From NCBI RefSeq assembly GCF_032884065.1, contig NC_088864.1, positions 20,415,999 to 20,479,998 of the forward strand: DNA of 64,000 nt, written 5' to 3'. Shown here piece after piece: positions 22,888 to 34,478 of this stretch. How positions within the stretch are numbered: position 1 is the first letter of the stretch; the number at the start of each line of letters is the position of its first letter. This DNA comes from Artemia franciscana. Its lineage: Eukaryota; Arthropoda; Branchiopoda; Anostraca; Artemiidae. A program made the position numbers and the translations under genes. Under the pieces are notes generated by a model. It worked only from the letters and a program-made list of their open reading frames with translations, ran no database searches and was not told where the DNA came from.

Positions 22888-23640
22888 AGTGTGTGGTATA
22901 AATATGCATTTCTTTTGCAGCCACCCATTGTGCGTTTTATCCGCTTCAATCCAAACTGAAAGCCAAAACTTAGAAAAGCAAGCATTTCACAAATTATAAT
23001 TTAGTTGACCAGCTAGGCTCCTCAGTTCCAACTTCTACTCACCTAATAGTTACTGCTGATTTTTCTGCAATAGCTAGGGCATGAGTAAGTTCACTACAAT
23101 AAATGTTCAATCTAACTCGAGAATCATGCATATTCTTTCTTCAACTCTGCATCAACAAATCAAACGGTATAGAAATTTTCGCGAGGACATCATTGCACAA
23201 ATTCTGGTAAAGATCTGGAGACGCCCTATCCTAATCTTTATCATGAAATATAGATTACTTTTTCGTAAGCCGGTTAGAAAAAGGGCCACCATCACCGATC
23301 AGAACACTAAAAGACAAGAAATTCTGCGATAGTTACGGAAGACGTATGACAAACATGGTCTAAGTTAGATGTACTACCCGAATTATAGACGTAAGTAAAA
23401 CTCTCATACTTCGGTGCAACTATATAATCATCATTGAACAGACCGACAATAATACTTGGTTGATCATAATCACCAGAATAATTAAGTGGGTAGGATAGAT
23501 CACCATTGAAGTTACTAGTCGCGATAAAGCATAAACCTTGCTCTTTTATATTTAACAAGCATTTAGATAAACGAGCAGCATTAATGGCAAAAAGTCCCTC
23601 AGACCGGTCGTCACGGTAGTTCGTGGCATATAACTCCCCA

Positions 23641-26120
23641 TAAGTTTCCTTCCCAAGGAAAATTCTACCCTTAGATATATACTCCAAGCACACCCCTCCC
23701 CGTCAAAAAAAGATCTGTATACTTCCCAATAACAAATACTATACGCTAACAATGGGCAAATTTTATAACTTACAGTCCACTACCCACGGACTGTGGGGGT
23801 AATTTTACACCTTAAGACATAGTTCTTTGATGTTTCAACCATACTGAACAAAATGGCTATCTCAAAATTTTGATCAAATAATTTTGGGGAAAAAGTGGCG
23901 TGGGAGGGGGGGGCAGTAACCTTCCAATCTTTTTGGTCGCTTAAAAAGAGAACAAAATTTTTTATTTTCGTTTGATTGAGCCCTCTCCTAATATTCTAGG
24001 ACCATTGGGTCGATATTATCGCCACCTGGGAAAAAAACAAATAAACACGCATTCGTTATCTTTCTTCTGGCAAAAAATATAAAATTTCACAATTTTACAG
24101 ATAGGAGCTTAAAACCTCTATATTAGGGTTTACTGACACTCTTAATCTGGTGGTTTGGTTTTCATTAAGATTCTATGACTTTTAAGGAGTATTTCCCCCT
24201 TTTTTCGAAAATACGGCAACTTTTCTCAAGCTTGTAAACTTTGAGGGGTAAGAGTAAACTTGATGAAACTTTGAAATCAAACAGTTCGTGGTAACGAACT
24301 GTAGTAAGGAGCGACCCGGCTCAATAGTAACCGAAACTCTAAACAATGGATTTTTGATACCAATAGTTACATCAAAAGGATCGCATTTTAATTCTGATTT
24401 TAAACATATAAGTTTCATCAAGATTAGTTTTACCTATCAAAAGTTACGAGCCTGAGAAAATTTGCCTTATTTTCGAAATTAGGGGAAAACACACCCTAAA
24501 GGTCATACAATATTAACGAAAATCACACCATCAGATTCAGCGTATCAGAGAACCTTGTTGTAGAAGTTTCAAGCTCCTATCTATTAAAATGTGGAATCTC
24601 GCATTTTTTGCCAGAATACAGATCACGGTGCGTGTTTATTTGTTTTTTCTGTTTGTTTTGTTTGTTTGTAGGTTTTTTTCCCAGGGGTGATCGTAAAGAC
24701 CCACTGGTCCTAGAATGTTGCGAGAGGCCTCATTCTAACGGAAATAAAAATTTCTAGTGCCATTTTAAGTGACCAAAAAAATTGGAGGGCACCTAGGCCC
24801 CCTTCCACGCTAATTATTTTCCCAAAGTCAACGGATCAAAATTCTGAGATAGCCATTTTATTCAGCGTAGTCGAAAAATCTTATAACTATGTCTTTGGGG
24901 ATGACTTACTCCCCAAAAGTCCCCGTGGGAGGGGCTACAAGTTACAAACTTAGACCAGTGCTTAGGCTACATATAGTAATGGTTATTGGGAAGTGTACAG
25001 ACATTTTCAGGGGGAATTTTCGGTTGGGGGAAGGGGATAAGAAGAGGAGGATATGTTGGGGGAACTTTCCATCGAGGAATTTGTCATTGGGAAGAAAATT
25101 TCTATGAAGGGAGCGGAGGATTTTCAATCATTATTAAAAAAAAAACAATGAAAAAATAAATATGAAAAACTTTTTTCAACCGGAAGTAAGGAGCAGCATT
25201 AAAACTTAAAACGAACACAAATTATTACGCATATGAGGGGCCCACCTCCTCCTAATACCTCGCTCTTTACGCTAAAGTATTTTTAGTAATTTCAACTATT
25301 TATTCTACAGCTTTTGTGATTCAGGGGTCATTCTTAATGAATTGGGACAAAACTTAAGCTTTAGTTGAAAGAGCGAGGTACTGACAAGAGGAGAACCCCC
25401 TCATATATGTAATAAAAACATGAGAATACAAAAGTTCGTTACGTAAGCTAATTTATAAGTTACGTATATCTTATACTAATAAAAACATTCTTAAAAAATT
25501 GAAAGTTCTAGTTGCCTTTTTAAGTAACCGAAAAACCGGAGGGTAACTAGGCTTCCTCCCCCGCTCTTTTTATCTCAAAATCATTCGATCAAAACTATGA
25601 GGAAGCCATTTAGCCAAAAAAAAATATGCAAATTTCGTTTTAATTATTCCTCTGCGGAGAGCCAAAATCATGCATTGATTCAAAAACGTTCAGAAATTAA
25701 ATACAAAAAAAAACAGTTTTTTTTTAACTGAAAGTAAGGAGCGACATTAAAACTTAAGGCGAACAGAAATTACTTCGTATATGAAAGGGACTGCTTCCTC
25801 ATCAACGCCCTGCTCTTTATACTAAAGTTTTTTACTGTTTTAAAAAGAAGAGTTGAGAGAAAGAGTCAAACTTTAGCGTAAAGAGCGGGACGTTGATGAG
25901 GAAGCAGCCCCTTTCATATACGAAGTAATTTCTGTCCGTTCTAAGTTTTAATGTCGCTCCTTACTTTCAATTAAAAAAACTGTTTTTGTTGTTTTTTATT
26001 TAATCAGTATAAAAATCTGATTTTCTTGATATTTCTATTGGTACCAATATTATGCTTTTTTAAAGTTTCGTTACTATTGGGCCGGGTCACTTCATACTTA
26101 CAGTTCGTTACCACCAAATG
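23641..26120. repeat. Large inverted composite repeat
   Basis: The left half (about 23690-24290, plus orientation) and the next part (about 24300-25130, minus orientation) are inverted copies of the same composite: 'atggctatctcaaaattttgatc' near 23850 is answered by 'gatcaaaattctgagatagcc' near 24835. The centre near 24285 reads 'agttcgtggtaacgaact'. The minus half continues through the family A-related foldback (25190-25420), the 'ggcaactagaac' block and a full family A palindrome (25690-26010). It ends at about 26120 with 'acagttcgttaccacca', the same terminal motif. So the unit is bounded by a 'cagttcgttaccac' end. No protein is encoded. Confidence 0.65.
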
Positions 26121-26189
26121 TTTGATATTAGAAGAAAATATGAGATATAAAAGTTTGAGATTAGTTGAAATAAAGACAAAAGAAGATAA

Positions 26190-27560
26190 TATAAAGGGTT
26201 AATGAAAAGAAAAAAAGATTTCAGAATCAGAAGAGATTAAATATTGTTTACGGTTTTCAAATAAAAAACAGGATTTTAAGAAGTTTTGGGGCTATATAAG
26301 GAATGCGAAGGGAAAGAATTAAGGAATGTACAGGCTGCTTCAGTTGCAAATTACGGCTTCTACGCAGACCTTAGAAGCGGTTCTTTATCTTATGAGGGGG
26401 CATGATCATGGATTGGTGGGTGAAGTGAATAATGAGGAAATTAAGCTCATATTTAACAATGTAAAAGGAGGTTTATATGTACCAATAACAATATATTGAG
26501 TATTTCTATCAATTACTGTGTACGTAATAGTTTTTATTTGTAATAAGGAATTAACATAAGTGCAATGGCCAGGTGAATGTTATGAAATCAATATTCATAC
26601 CACTTTTTAAGAAATGCCACCCGAAGTCACATGAGATTTGTCGTTTAATAACGGTAATTCCTGCCCTAAGTAAGGTAACGGAGAAAATATTAGATATTAG
26701 GCAAGCTATTTCGTTAAATAAAAATATTATTATATACGAATGAGCAAAGAAATTTCAGAACTGGGGATCAGACGTCAGATAGAGGTGTTTATTTTAAAGC
26801 CATTAATAGATGAATATGCAAAGGGAAAAACTTGTCTTTATTTGAGATTGTCGGACCTTACTAAGGCGTTCGACAGTGTAGATAGAGTTGGTGAAGGATA
26901 CCATGTTTAGAATTGGCTCTCCCATTTATTTGACTAATCATGAACATGCATTTTTGTGTGAGTGGAATAGCATAAGTTACTCAACTTATAAGTAATCAAC
27001 CTCCTAAGTTGTTTAATATTTGTATAAATATGTCGATATTTAACAGAAAATATGAGCTCCAACCATTAGTCTAGGGAATAACTTTAATTTTGAAAGAGGG
27101 CTGTTATTATTTTGAAAATATTTGTGTTGTTATTTTTGGATGATATTGTATTGGTCTCTAGTGCACTGCTAAATTTCCAGACGCTGCAGAATCAGATGGT
27201 AGAATATTTGGCGATGAAGAATTAAAGCTGAAATGTTAATACCAGCAAAGTTACCATTTAAAGAAAATAAAAGAGAAATCAAGCGGAGAAGGTAACCGCA
27301 AATTTAATTTTAATAATGAGGAAATGGAACTAAATATTAGAATAAAATATTTGGGATTTATTTAATGGGTACACGATGTATAAAGAGTCGTGTTAATGAG
27401 GTAATGAGGTAAAGTGGCCATGTATGGAGTTTTTACAAGTTGGACCATTAGGGGAATTAAAAGCATAAAATTGCATAAAACAATATTAAGTTATAAATTA
27501 GTACATTAAGCAAGTGATAGAAAGAATTGAGATTCTTTCTATCACTTGATAGAGGAGCGT
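26190..27560 (+). mobile_element. LINE fragment, RT remnant, very degraded
   Basis: Translations in shifting frames give 'DFKKFWGYIRNAKGKN' (pre-RT linker), 'FIPLFKKCHPKSHEICR' (RT block 1), 'SDLTKAFDSVDR' (block with the first catalytic Asp, near 26850) and 'VVIFLDDIVLVSS' (active-site box with Asp-Asp, near 27140). Stops occur every few codons. Upstream and downstream limits are uncertain. Confidence 0.75.
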
Positions 27561-29042
27561 GAATTCAAGTTATTCAAGCTCCAGTTTTAATAAAGGTATT
27601 CTAGAATACATCAAGTGACTCACTTGCAAAATTTGAAGGGAAATGCTGACCTTTTTTGTTTTAGTCACGTAGGTGTATTTTGAGACCTACATTTTGGTTG
27701 AAGTTAATTAAGGCAAAAAAGAACAAAGTACTAAGAGTTGCACAGGGATGAATCTAGAGCAAAATTTTGGAGCTTTTTAGGTAACAAAGGCGCCAATAAG
27801 CAAAATCTTGGGGGGGGGGAATGTGACAAAGGTGTCAATAATTGACCAAATTGACAAATTTATTCTAAAAAATTAGTAACAAATTTGGGGGGGAGCCCTA
27901 GATCTGCCACTGGAACTACATATGAACATATGGTAAAGTGATTTGAAAGCTTCGTGGCCATTCCTGAGTAAATCCGTACTATTTAATAAAGTATGTTGGG
28001 AGAAAATAGATCAAGCCGATCCTTTCCACTTGCCATGTTCGAAGGGGATGGATATAGACAAAATCTTTTGAAGCAAAAAATCCCATAACGCGTTTTGAAT
28101 AGCCTAAGTACTTTAGCTTTGAATGTTTGCATTAATTCTACATACTTCTCTGATTATTTAATGTACGCTTCTAAAGGTTTCTAACAGAAGAGATATCCTA
28201 GCATCCTTTCTACTGAAACAAAAGAATTTCTAGACTCAATTCCAGCGGAAACTGGAATAAAACTAACTGGGGAGATACAAGAGAATGTATATTGCAGAGA
28301 TCGATTGAGAAGAAAATATTAGAGTTTGCTCTGCTTCCTTTTCTGGAACCGGGAAAAGAAATAGGCACGACTCTTTTCTGTCAACATTCCAATCCTAGAA
28401 TGGGATAGTAATGCTAGAATGGTTAATTTAGGATAAGTGCATCCATTTTTGTGATTTAATTGTGAGCCACAAAAAAACTTCTGAAAATCAGAAAATTATT
28501 TAGAAAACTGTTCAAAGAGCCAGCTAGACGACACGCATAAAAACGAAGTAAGCGTTGTGCTTAGTCACAAAGCTTCACAATAAGTTTGTTTCCCTCTTCT
28601 TTCAAGTACACAAAAGTGCTCTGCGGAAGAATGTGGTCCTATGCCACCCGTTTATAGCCTTACTTTCAGCAGATTTATTATGTTTTACGAATACATTATT
28701 TACAAAAATTTGAGGCAATAGAAATTATGGGGCTAGTATGATAGTCATAAGATTATTAAAAGGAGAAAGCGAACCGAAGGGAGGGTAGTTTTATTTTTTT
28801 GGACGCAAAATGAATAGGAATTAATGACCACCAAAAATAAGTAGACACTATAAGATTGTATCTTCTTTTGTTGATTTTACGGATATAACAATTAGAAAAT
28901 ATTTGCGTGAAGTGCTTTGTGAAATTATTTAACATTCCACTAGCAAAAGCATCTGGGGAGGGAATGTCAAAGTTACACAGGTAATATAGTCCATTGCCTT
29001 GATTCTGATTACCCTGGGAAATCCACAGCAATTGCCCACAAA
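27561..29042. other. No gene recognised
   Basis: AT-rich sequence with a G9 run (27809) and a short frame around 28200-28300. A 91-codon minus frame at 28756-29031 has no motif. This may contain more of the old LINE, but I cannot show it. Confidence 0.3.
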
Positions 29043-29432
29043 GTTTTTATTGTGGATTTTGATGGTTATGCCTTCCCTTTAAACTCTAACAATGAACACT
29101 TTTACTCAAGCCATGCGAAAAAGAGTCAAACAGTTAAAGAAAACCGTAGCAATATTATTCAGAATAGTAGGGAGGTTGTCTTTCTAGCAAAGGTACAGAA
29201 TGAGAATGAACTTCAGTTTTTAAATTGGGAAATTTTGAGGATTTATTTGACTATGATGAAGACACAATTTCATGGCCTTAACCAGGATTTTGTTAGTTGG
29301 GGGATTTTTATCAGAGGGGGGGACAACCAAAATTTTAAAGTACATCAAAATGTGTTTTACGCATTTTTATTACGCTTTTATGAGTCTGACAAACATTTGG
29401 GGGAGGGTTCAAACCCTCAACCCCATCCCTGA
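29043..29432 (+). other. Open frame of about 127 codons, function unknown
   Basis: The frame begins near VDFDGYAFPLNSNNEHFY and contains 'NIIQNSREVVFLAKVQNE'. The first 60 codons have mixed, protein-like composition; the last 40 run through G-rich and repeat-like sequence (gggggagggttcaaaccc) and are probably not coding. There is a potential donor (gcaaag|gtacag) near 29192 and no convincing acceptor. It could be an exon, an old ORF1 fragment or chance. Confidence 0.2.
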
Positions 29433-29459
29433 ATACAGCCTTGAACTGTTTTCCTAGAA

Positions 29460-30819
29460 AATAATCAGCCAGATCTTCTTCAATGCTACCCTTGATATCG
29501 ACCATGAATATTCATGCAGAGCATCTGAGGTAGTAGTACCAGATATTGAGCCCAAAAAAATTAGTGGACACTTGTTAGTGTATCATTTGGAAAAATTAAA
29601 CAATACACCATTTTCAAGTCTTATGGAAATGCAATATAACATAGCAAGGTAAAAAAAAAACAAGAAGTTGTAATAAATCATTGGAAGACATCCTGTTGTA
29701 TCGAACTATTATACAATCATTATAATATCATGAAAACGTAGGAGGAGCAAAATATGTTTTTCAAAATCTAGGGGGAGATTATATTTATTTTTTGATTTTT
29801 TTTTTCAGCAAAAGGACCCTAAAAGATACTTTTTCTGGAAATACCAAAGAGAAGTATTCTTCAAAATCTAGGGTAAAGGGGCGATTCCGCCTCTCCCCCA
29901 ACAGATGTACCAATAGAAATCCATCCATGAAGTGGTAATGCGTATTTTAGATGTATCTAATGCCAAAAAGGTGGCCAGTGTCTGTGACGAGTGGAAATTA
30001 TTGAAACTGAGGCTGATGTAAAGCGACCTTCTTAAGGAGTATGCACCTCTCCAAATCGATTCTTTGATGTGTTGGCAAGATTTATCTTGCAAATACCTGA
30101 GGCCGTTATCGATTGTTTTTATAAACGGTTTTTGAACATATTTTTGCTGATAGTGAAAGAGAAAGCTTTTAATGGTCTCGTTATAGTTATATAGTTTTGC
30201 TCTCACCCATGTTTCGAACTTTTAAAGCTGTGCTCGGTCTCGTAAGGTAAAAAGACAAAATAATGGATATATTCAAGCTAAAAACAATGCCACCGAATCA
30301 CAAAAATGAAGGGGATGGGGGTAAGAACTTTTTCTGCTTCTAATAAATATTTATTAAAGATATTTTTCGAAATCTTGGAGGGATATCACGTTTCATTAAA
30401 AAAATATATTTTTCAAAATATAGGTAGGCAATTTTGTTCCCTTCATCTCCCCTTCTTCCCCTATTAACCTAGTGCCTTTTTCGAGGAACAAAAAAATGAC
30501 AATCCAACGGGATTGTCAGCTTGAATATCCCAGGGGATGGGCGATTCCCCTGGTTGAAATGTTGAAGCAACTGAGAAGTCCTGTTTAAAAGAGAGCAAGG
30601 TTTGAGGATAGTATTAAAAAAAAAGAGAAAAAAACTAGTCGCTTCACAACACAGTGAGTCACTTGAAACAGAAACTAATTACCCTTAATCTAAGACTAAA
30701 GTTAAAAAAAAACTAAAATTTTGGGATGAAACACGTTGGAAACTAAACACAGGGGTGGAATAACCGGGGGAATGACAAATTATGTCTAATGACGTGAGTT
30801 AGATATTTTAAAAGTAAAA
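29460..30819. repeat. Low-copy repeat pieces, otherwise featureless
   Basis: The phrase 'ttcaaaatctaggg' occurs near 29761 and 29850, a variant is near 30412, and another is near 51935, so a short dispersed repeat is present. The rest shows nothing I can name; the 112-codon minus frame at 29868-30206 has no domain. Confidence 0.35.
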
Positions 30820-31150
30820 AAAATAAAAGGAAAACAAGCTTATTCACCCGAAAATAAGGAACAAATTTATAGCTTAAAAGGAGCAAAAAAATTCAAAATA
30901 AAGGGAGTTACCCCCTCCTGAATCCTTTGCTCTTTACGCTAAAGTTTCTTAGTACTTTAAAAAAGCTTCTTAATCTAATTAAACGGCCTCTGTGTTTAAG
31001 GAGTCGTTGTTGAGGAACTGGGACAAAAAAGGCAAAGGGGACAAGAGAAATATATTAAGATAGAGGCAGCTCCACTCTTACACGGAATATTTTCTGATCG
31101 CTTCAAGTTTCAATTTTGCTTCTTACTTTCATTTGAAGTTTTTTAAATTT
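30820..31150. repeat. Foldback family A, diverged copy
   Basis: 'cgaaaataaggaacaaattt' and 'tgctctttacgctaaagttt' on the left, with a degraded right arm ending 'tttgcttcttactttcattt'. It is more worn than the copies at 1902 or 25690. Confidence 0.55.
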
Positions 31151-32015
31151 TTGATCGTTTTTCAAATAATACCAGGAGATCCTCCTCTCCCCTCCATGGA
31201 AGATCCGACACTCGAAAAATTACTCCGTGGATAGCTCCTCCAGTGTAAATTCACCTTTAGGAAATTCCTCCAGAAAATTCCATCCACGCTGAAAAGTATC
31301 CCCGGGAAATGTCCTTGGACAGCTCCGCCTAGAAAAATTCTGATTAGCCTGCTTTCATATGACAAAAAATTCGTTTTAAAGTCATGCTAGCTATCACCTT
31401 CCGTATAAATTTTTCCAGACCCCCCCCCCGTCTTTCCCGATGGAAATGTTCTCCTTTGATAAATCCCTCTATAGAGAATTTTTGCCACAAAGAATCCTCC
31501 CATGGAGAATTTTTCTGGCAGTAAACCTCTCCTCCCACGAGAAAAAACCAGACGATTCCATCTGCACTGGAAATGTTCCTCCGAACAATCTCTCGTAACG
31601 TTTCAACATGTAAAATTAAGTCAAATAAAAAGAATTTCCTACGTGAATTCTAGCTAATTCCCTCGTGTATAATTTCCCCTGAAGAGTTTAGCCCCAGAAA
31701 CTACCATCCCCATGGAAATTTCTTCCCATGAAAAAACACCCCCTTGTAGTAAAAAACGTCTGTATACGTCCCAATAACAAATACTATCTGTAAATAATTG
31801 GCAAATCTTATATCTGCATCCCTTTCCACAAAAGCTGTGGGGGGGCATGTTATTTTTAAGGCATAAGTATTGGGTCTTTTAACTATGCTGAACAAAATGG
31901 ATATCTAAAAATTTTGATCAGATGACTTCATTAAAATTTTCTTATTAAAATTTTCCATTTTAGAGTTTCTATTTCTATTTAGTCGAGTTACTCGTTACTT
32001 AAAGCTCATTACCAC
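31151..32015 (+). repeat. Composite repeat, plus orientation, diverged
   Basis: Runs from 'ttgatcgtttttcaaataat' through multiple 'ggaaaWttYctcc' words and 'acgtctgtatacgtcccaataaca' (compare 23705) to 'ctcattaccacg', the composite's terminal motif, near 32010. Short ORFs here are not conserved. Confidence 0.55.
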
Positions 32016-32851
32016 GATTTTTTGGATAATCTTACTAGATGTATAAAAGCAAAAAGGGTAGGTAAAGGGAAAAGTTTTTAATGATCTGAGCCACTTGAAA
32101 TAAATCATTAAACTACGCAACAAAATCAAGAAAATTGCTGCCAGTGAGAGAATAGGCTCTTAAAAAAAATTCTAATAAATATTTGGGGTCCCAGGCCCCT
32201 GTCCTCTGCTAAAATACGCCACTGCCTACAATATCTGTAAGCTTTTATTCCGATTTTCTAGTTAGACATCAAAGTCGATAGAATTTTACAAAGTAACTTA
32301 GCCCGTTAGCTTACTTAGCACAACAAAATCAACAAAACACTGCATAAATATATAGCTTAATACAGACAATAGCTAAATACAGGGTCGGTGATATTTTTGA
32401 GCACCGCCAACGTTTTTCTCCATGCTGGTGCGTCTTTCATTGGCCTTGCATTGTTAGTAAATCAGTAGAGCGTCGGTGTATGTTTCATCAGGATTGCTAT
32501 ACTTTTATTTAAAAATTCAAGTAATTTTCTCAGGCTTTTCTCAAATTTAGTGAATTTTGTATATTTGAAATCAGCATTAAGAAGCTAGTTCCTCTGTTGT
32601 GTCAATGGATACGAAATTCCATCTTTTAGGGATTTTGGTTATTTTTTAGTGAAGTCGCTCCTCCCTTACAGTTTGATGCTACTAACCCCGTGTTCTTTTA
32701 CTTGTCCGATTACTTTTCCACTTATCCGGGTCTAACGCCTAAAAGATAACAACAAATACTTTTCCGGCCACAGAGTCACTTGAAAAGCTGTGGATGACTA
32801 CGAGAATAACAACATTTTTCACATGTAAAATATATTGTGTTGCTTGAATGC

Positions 32852-33010
32852 TGATTTATCTATAGTTTTTGATTGTACAGAAAAGAGCGGGAATGAGTAG
32901 GAAGAGCCGTATTGGTACCGGCCGGCCTAGTGGCCTTAAACTGCTGGGGACAGGTAGCTCAGGTACTTGCACTTCCCAAATCAATAACAATGTATTATTG
33001 TTCATAATTG
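32852..33010 (+). repeat. SINE-like repeat, copy 1
   Basis: A 159-bp segment beginning 'gatttatctatagtttttga' with the core 'accggccggcctagtggcct' and ending in AT-rich 'tcaataacaatgtattattg'. It matches 47544-47700 in the same orientation while the flanks differ, so it is a dispersed repeat. The 'ggcctagtggYcttaaactgc' stretch resembles a tRNA box A / D-arm (compare Leu/Ser tRNAs), and 'caggtagYtcaggtac' could be a worn box B, which suggests a tRNA-derived SINE. No A-tail is present. Confidence 0.5.
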
Positions 33011-34029
33011 TATACATTCATTGTTGGCAGACTGGAGGAGAATAGCACTTCCAGTGGCTAGTTTTTCTGAAGAAGAAGTCAAAGAGGTGAAAGGACTTGT
33101 TGTTAGTTCATATAACTCCCTACAATTTTTGGAACTGGAACTGCTATGTGAAGTTCTGACAAGGAAGAGGCTGTGGCTTCGGGCCAGTTTCTAATTGTAC
33201 AGGCAAATACACCTTCAGCAATTAGTTCAAGCTGAGTAGCCTAATGCAATTTGTGTGGCTGGAAGTCTAATTGTAAAATTGCAAATTGTGGTTTCCATTT
33301 GTCTTTTTTTAGTCATTCCATTCAAAATGCTTTGGATATTTTTTATTGTGATAGATTGTCTTAATGCTCTGAAAAGGGAAAAATATTTTAATTGCATAGG
33401 ATAAGAAAATTTCAGTAGCTTAATCAATTTAAAGTCCTAAATTAGCCGAGAAGTGTTTACTTCACTAAAAAATCACTACCTTCTTTGAACTCCAATCATG
33501 CAGCCCTGTTTTTGGCCCCCTTTAGTCTGTATCCAGTTCCTAATTGACATTCAGCCTAAATTTCATTTTTTCTGTTACTCATTTCTTGTCAATATTACTA
33601 AGTGGTCATAGTTAAGCACTAGAGAAGTCATTGTTAAATAACATGTGCTTATGTATATATAGCTTGTTGCTACTTATTCTTCTCTGGGTATACAATACTT
33701 GATGTTGTATAAGCCAAGAGAAGGACCTGTAGGCCTATAGAAGAAAACTGTTAAAAAAAAGATTCTTTATAATTTACATAATAATTACAGCTAACACATT
33801 CTACATGCAGCACTGCTCTACTTTAGCCCCAATACTCCTAATATGGAACTCTATAGCTGAAATTACATATTTCCTATTGATTCTACCAATCTATCCCTCA
33901 ATGCTAGTGCCTGTTAATTGAAGCAGCTGTGGCAACACAAAAAATGGAAAGATAAGTAAAAGGTGATAGAATACATTGGAAATATATAATTTGGGCTATA
34001 TATTTGCAAATTAGGCAGGTTGGGATTGA

Positions 34030-34478
34030 ATTTTTTGTTGTTCATGTTTTGACTTACAAATAAAGTGAATATACCACTTGATGCCTAACCTAAAAATTTT
34101 TGGCAGTGAAAAACATACATTATTTTGCTAAAAATGACCAAAAACAAATACTTTAATTGAAAATTTGCCATCAAAGAAGAAGAAAACAGCATAATATTGT
34201 AAAATTTATTAATCTACCTTAATTGTGGAAAATCAGTGCTTGTGGATTATATAACATTTAAAAAATGGATTAGTAATGAAACATTAAGTTTGGACCAATA
34301 TTTTAAGCTTTTTTTATACCCAAAAACTAGAAATATTTTGGTCATTTTCAAGAGCTCAAAAAGTGCTTAAATTTGAACTTGCAATTGGTGCACTTATTAT
34401 ATTTGCAAAGAACATAAAAAAGGCATCAAGGGGTATGTTCACTTTATTTGTAAGCAAAAATATGAACAACAAAAAATT
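34030..34478. repeat. Foldback element, family D, copy 1
   Basis: Terminal arms pair: 'aattttttgttgttcat' with 'atgaacaacaaaaaatt', and 'acaaataaagtgaatatac' with 'gtatgttcactttatttgt'. The interior pairs poorly. It shares 'aaagtgaatataccact' and 'aaaaagtgcttaaat' with the copy at 37806. Confidence 0.6.

Larger units (their letters stand above)
20734..23640 (-). mobile_element. LINE retrotransposon, related to the 14022 element, heavily broken
   Basis: A 3' (ATTC)n tail at 20734-20750, then a 3' UTR sharing 'caggtggagyacacaaag' with the LINE at 14022. RT C-terminus and active-site region at 21066-21521 (GYANDVLSLS in place of FADD; 'QVYNAMIFPHYLY'). RT N-terminus at 22034-22300 ('IGKLKKNKSEGYDWISAQNL'). 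End of the endonuclease at 23307-23560 ('FIATSNFNGDLSYPLNYSG', 'NSGSTSNLDHVC'). A (TA)n microsatellite lies inside the RT and a 270-bp foldback (22617) lies between RT and endonuclease. The 5' side ends at a composite repeat near 23640. The Asp-to-Asn change in the active-site box and the stops make it inactive. Confidence 0.85.

Noticed and set aside
32852..33010. Functional tRNA gene
   Set aside because: Only box A-like similarity; no foldable cloverleaf with an intact T-arm was found.
33043..33193. Open frame after SINE-like copy 1 (LPVASFSEEEVKEVKGLVV), with a possible acceptor near 33033
   Set aside because: Short, and its phase cannot be tied to any neighbour; possible but unsupported.
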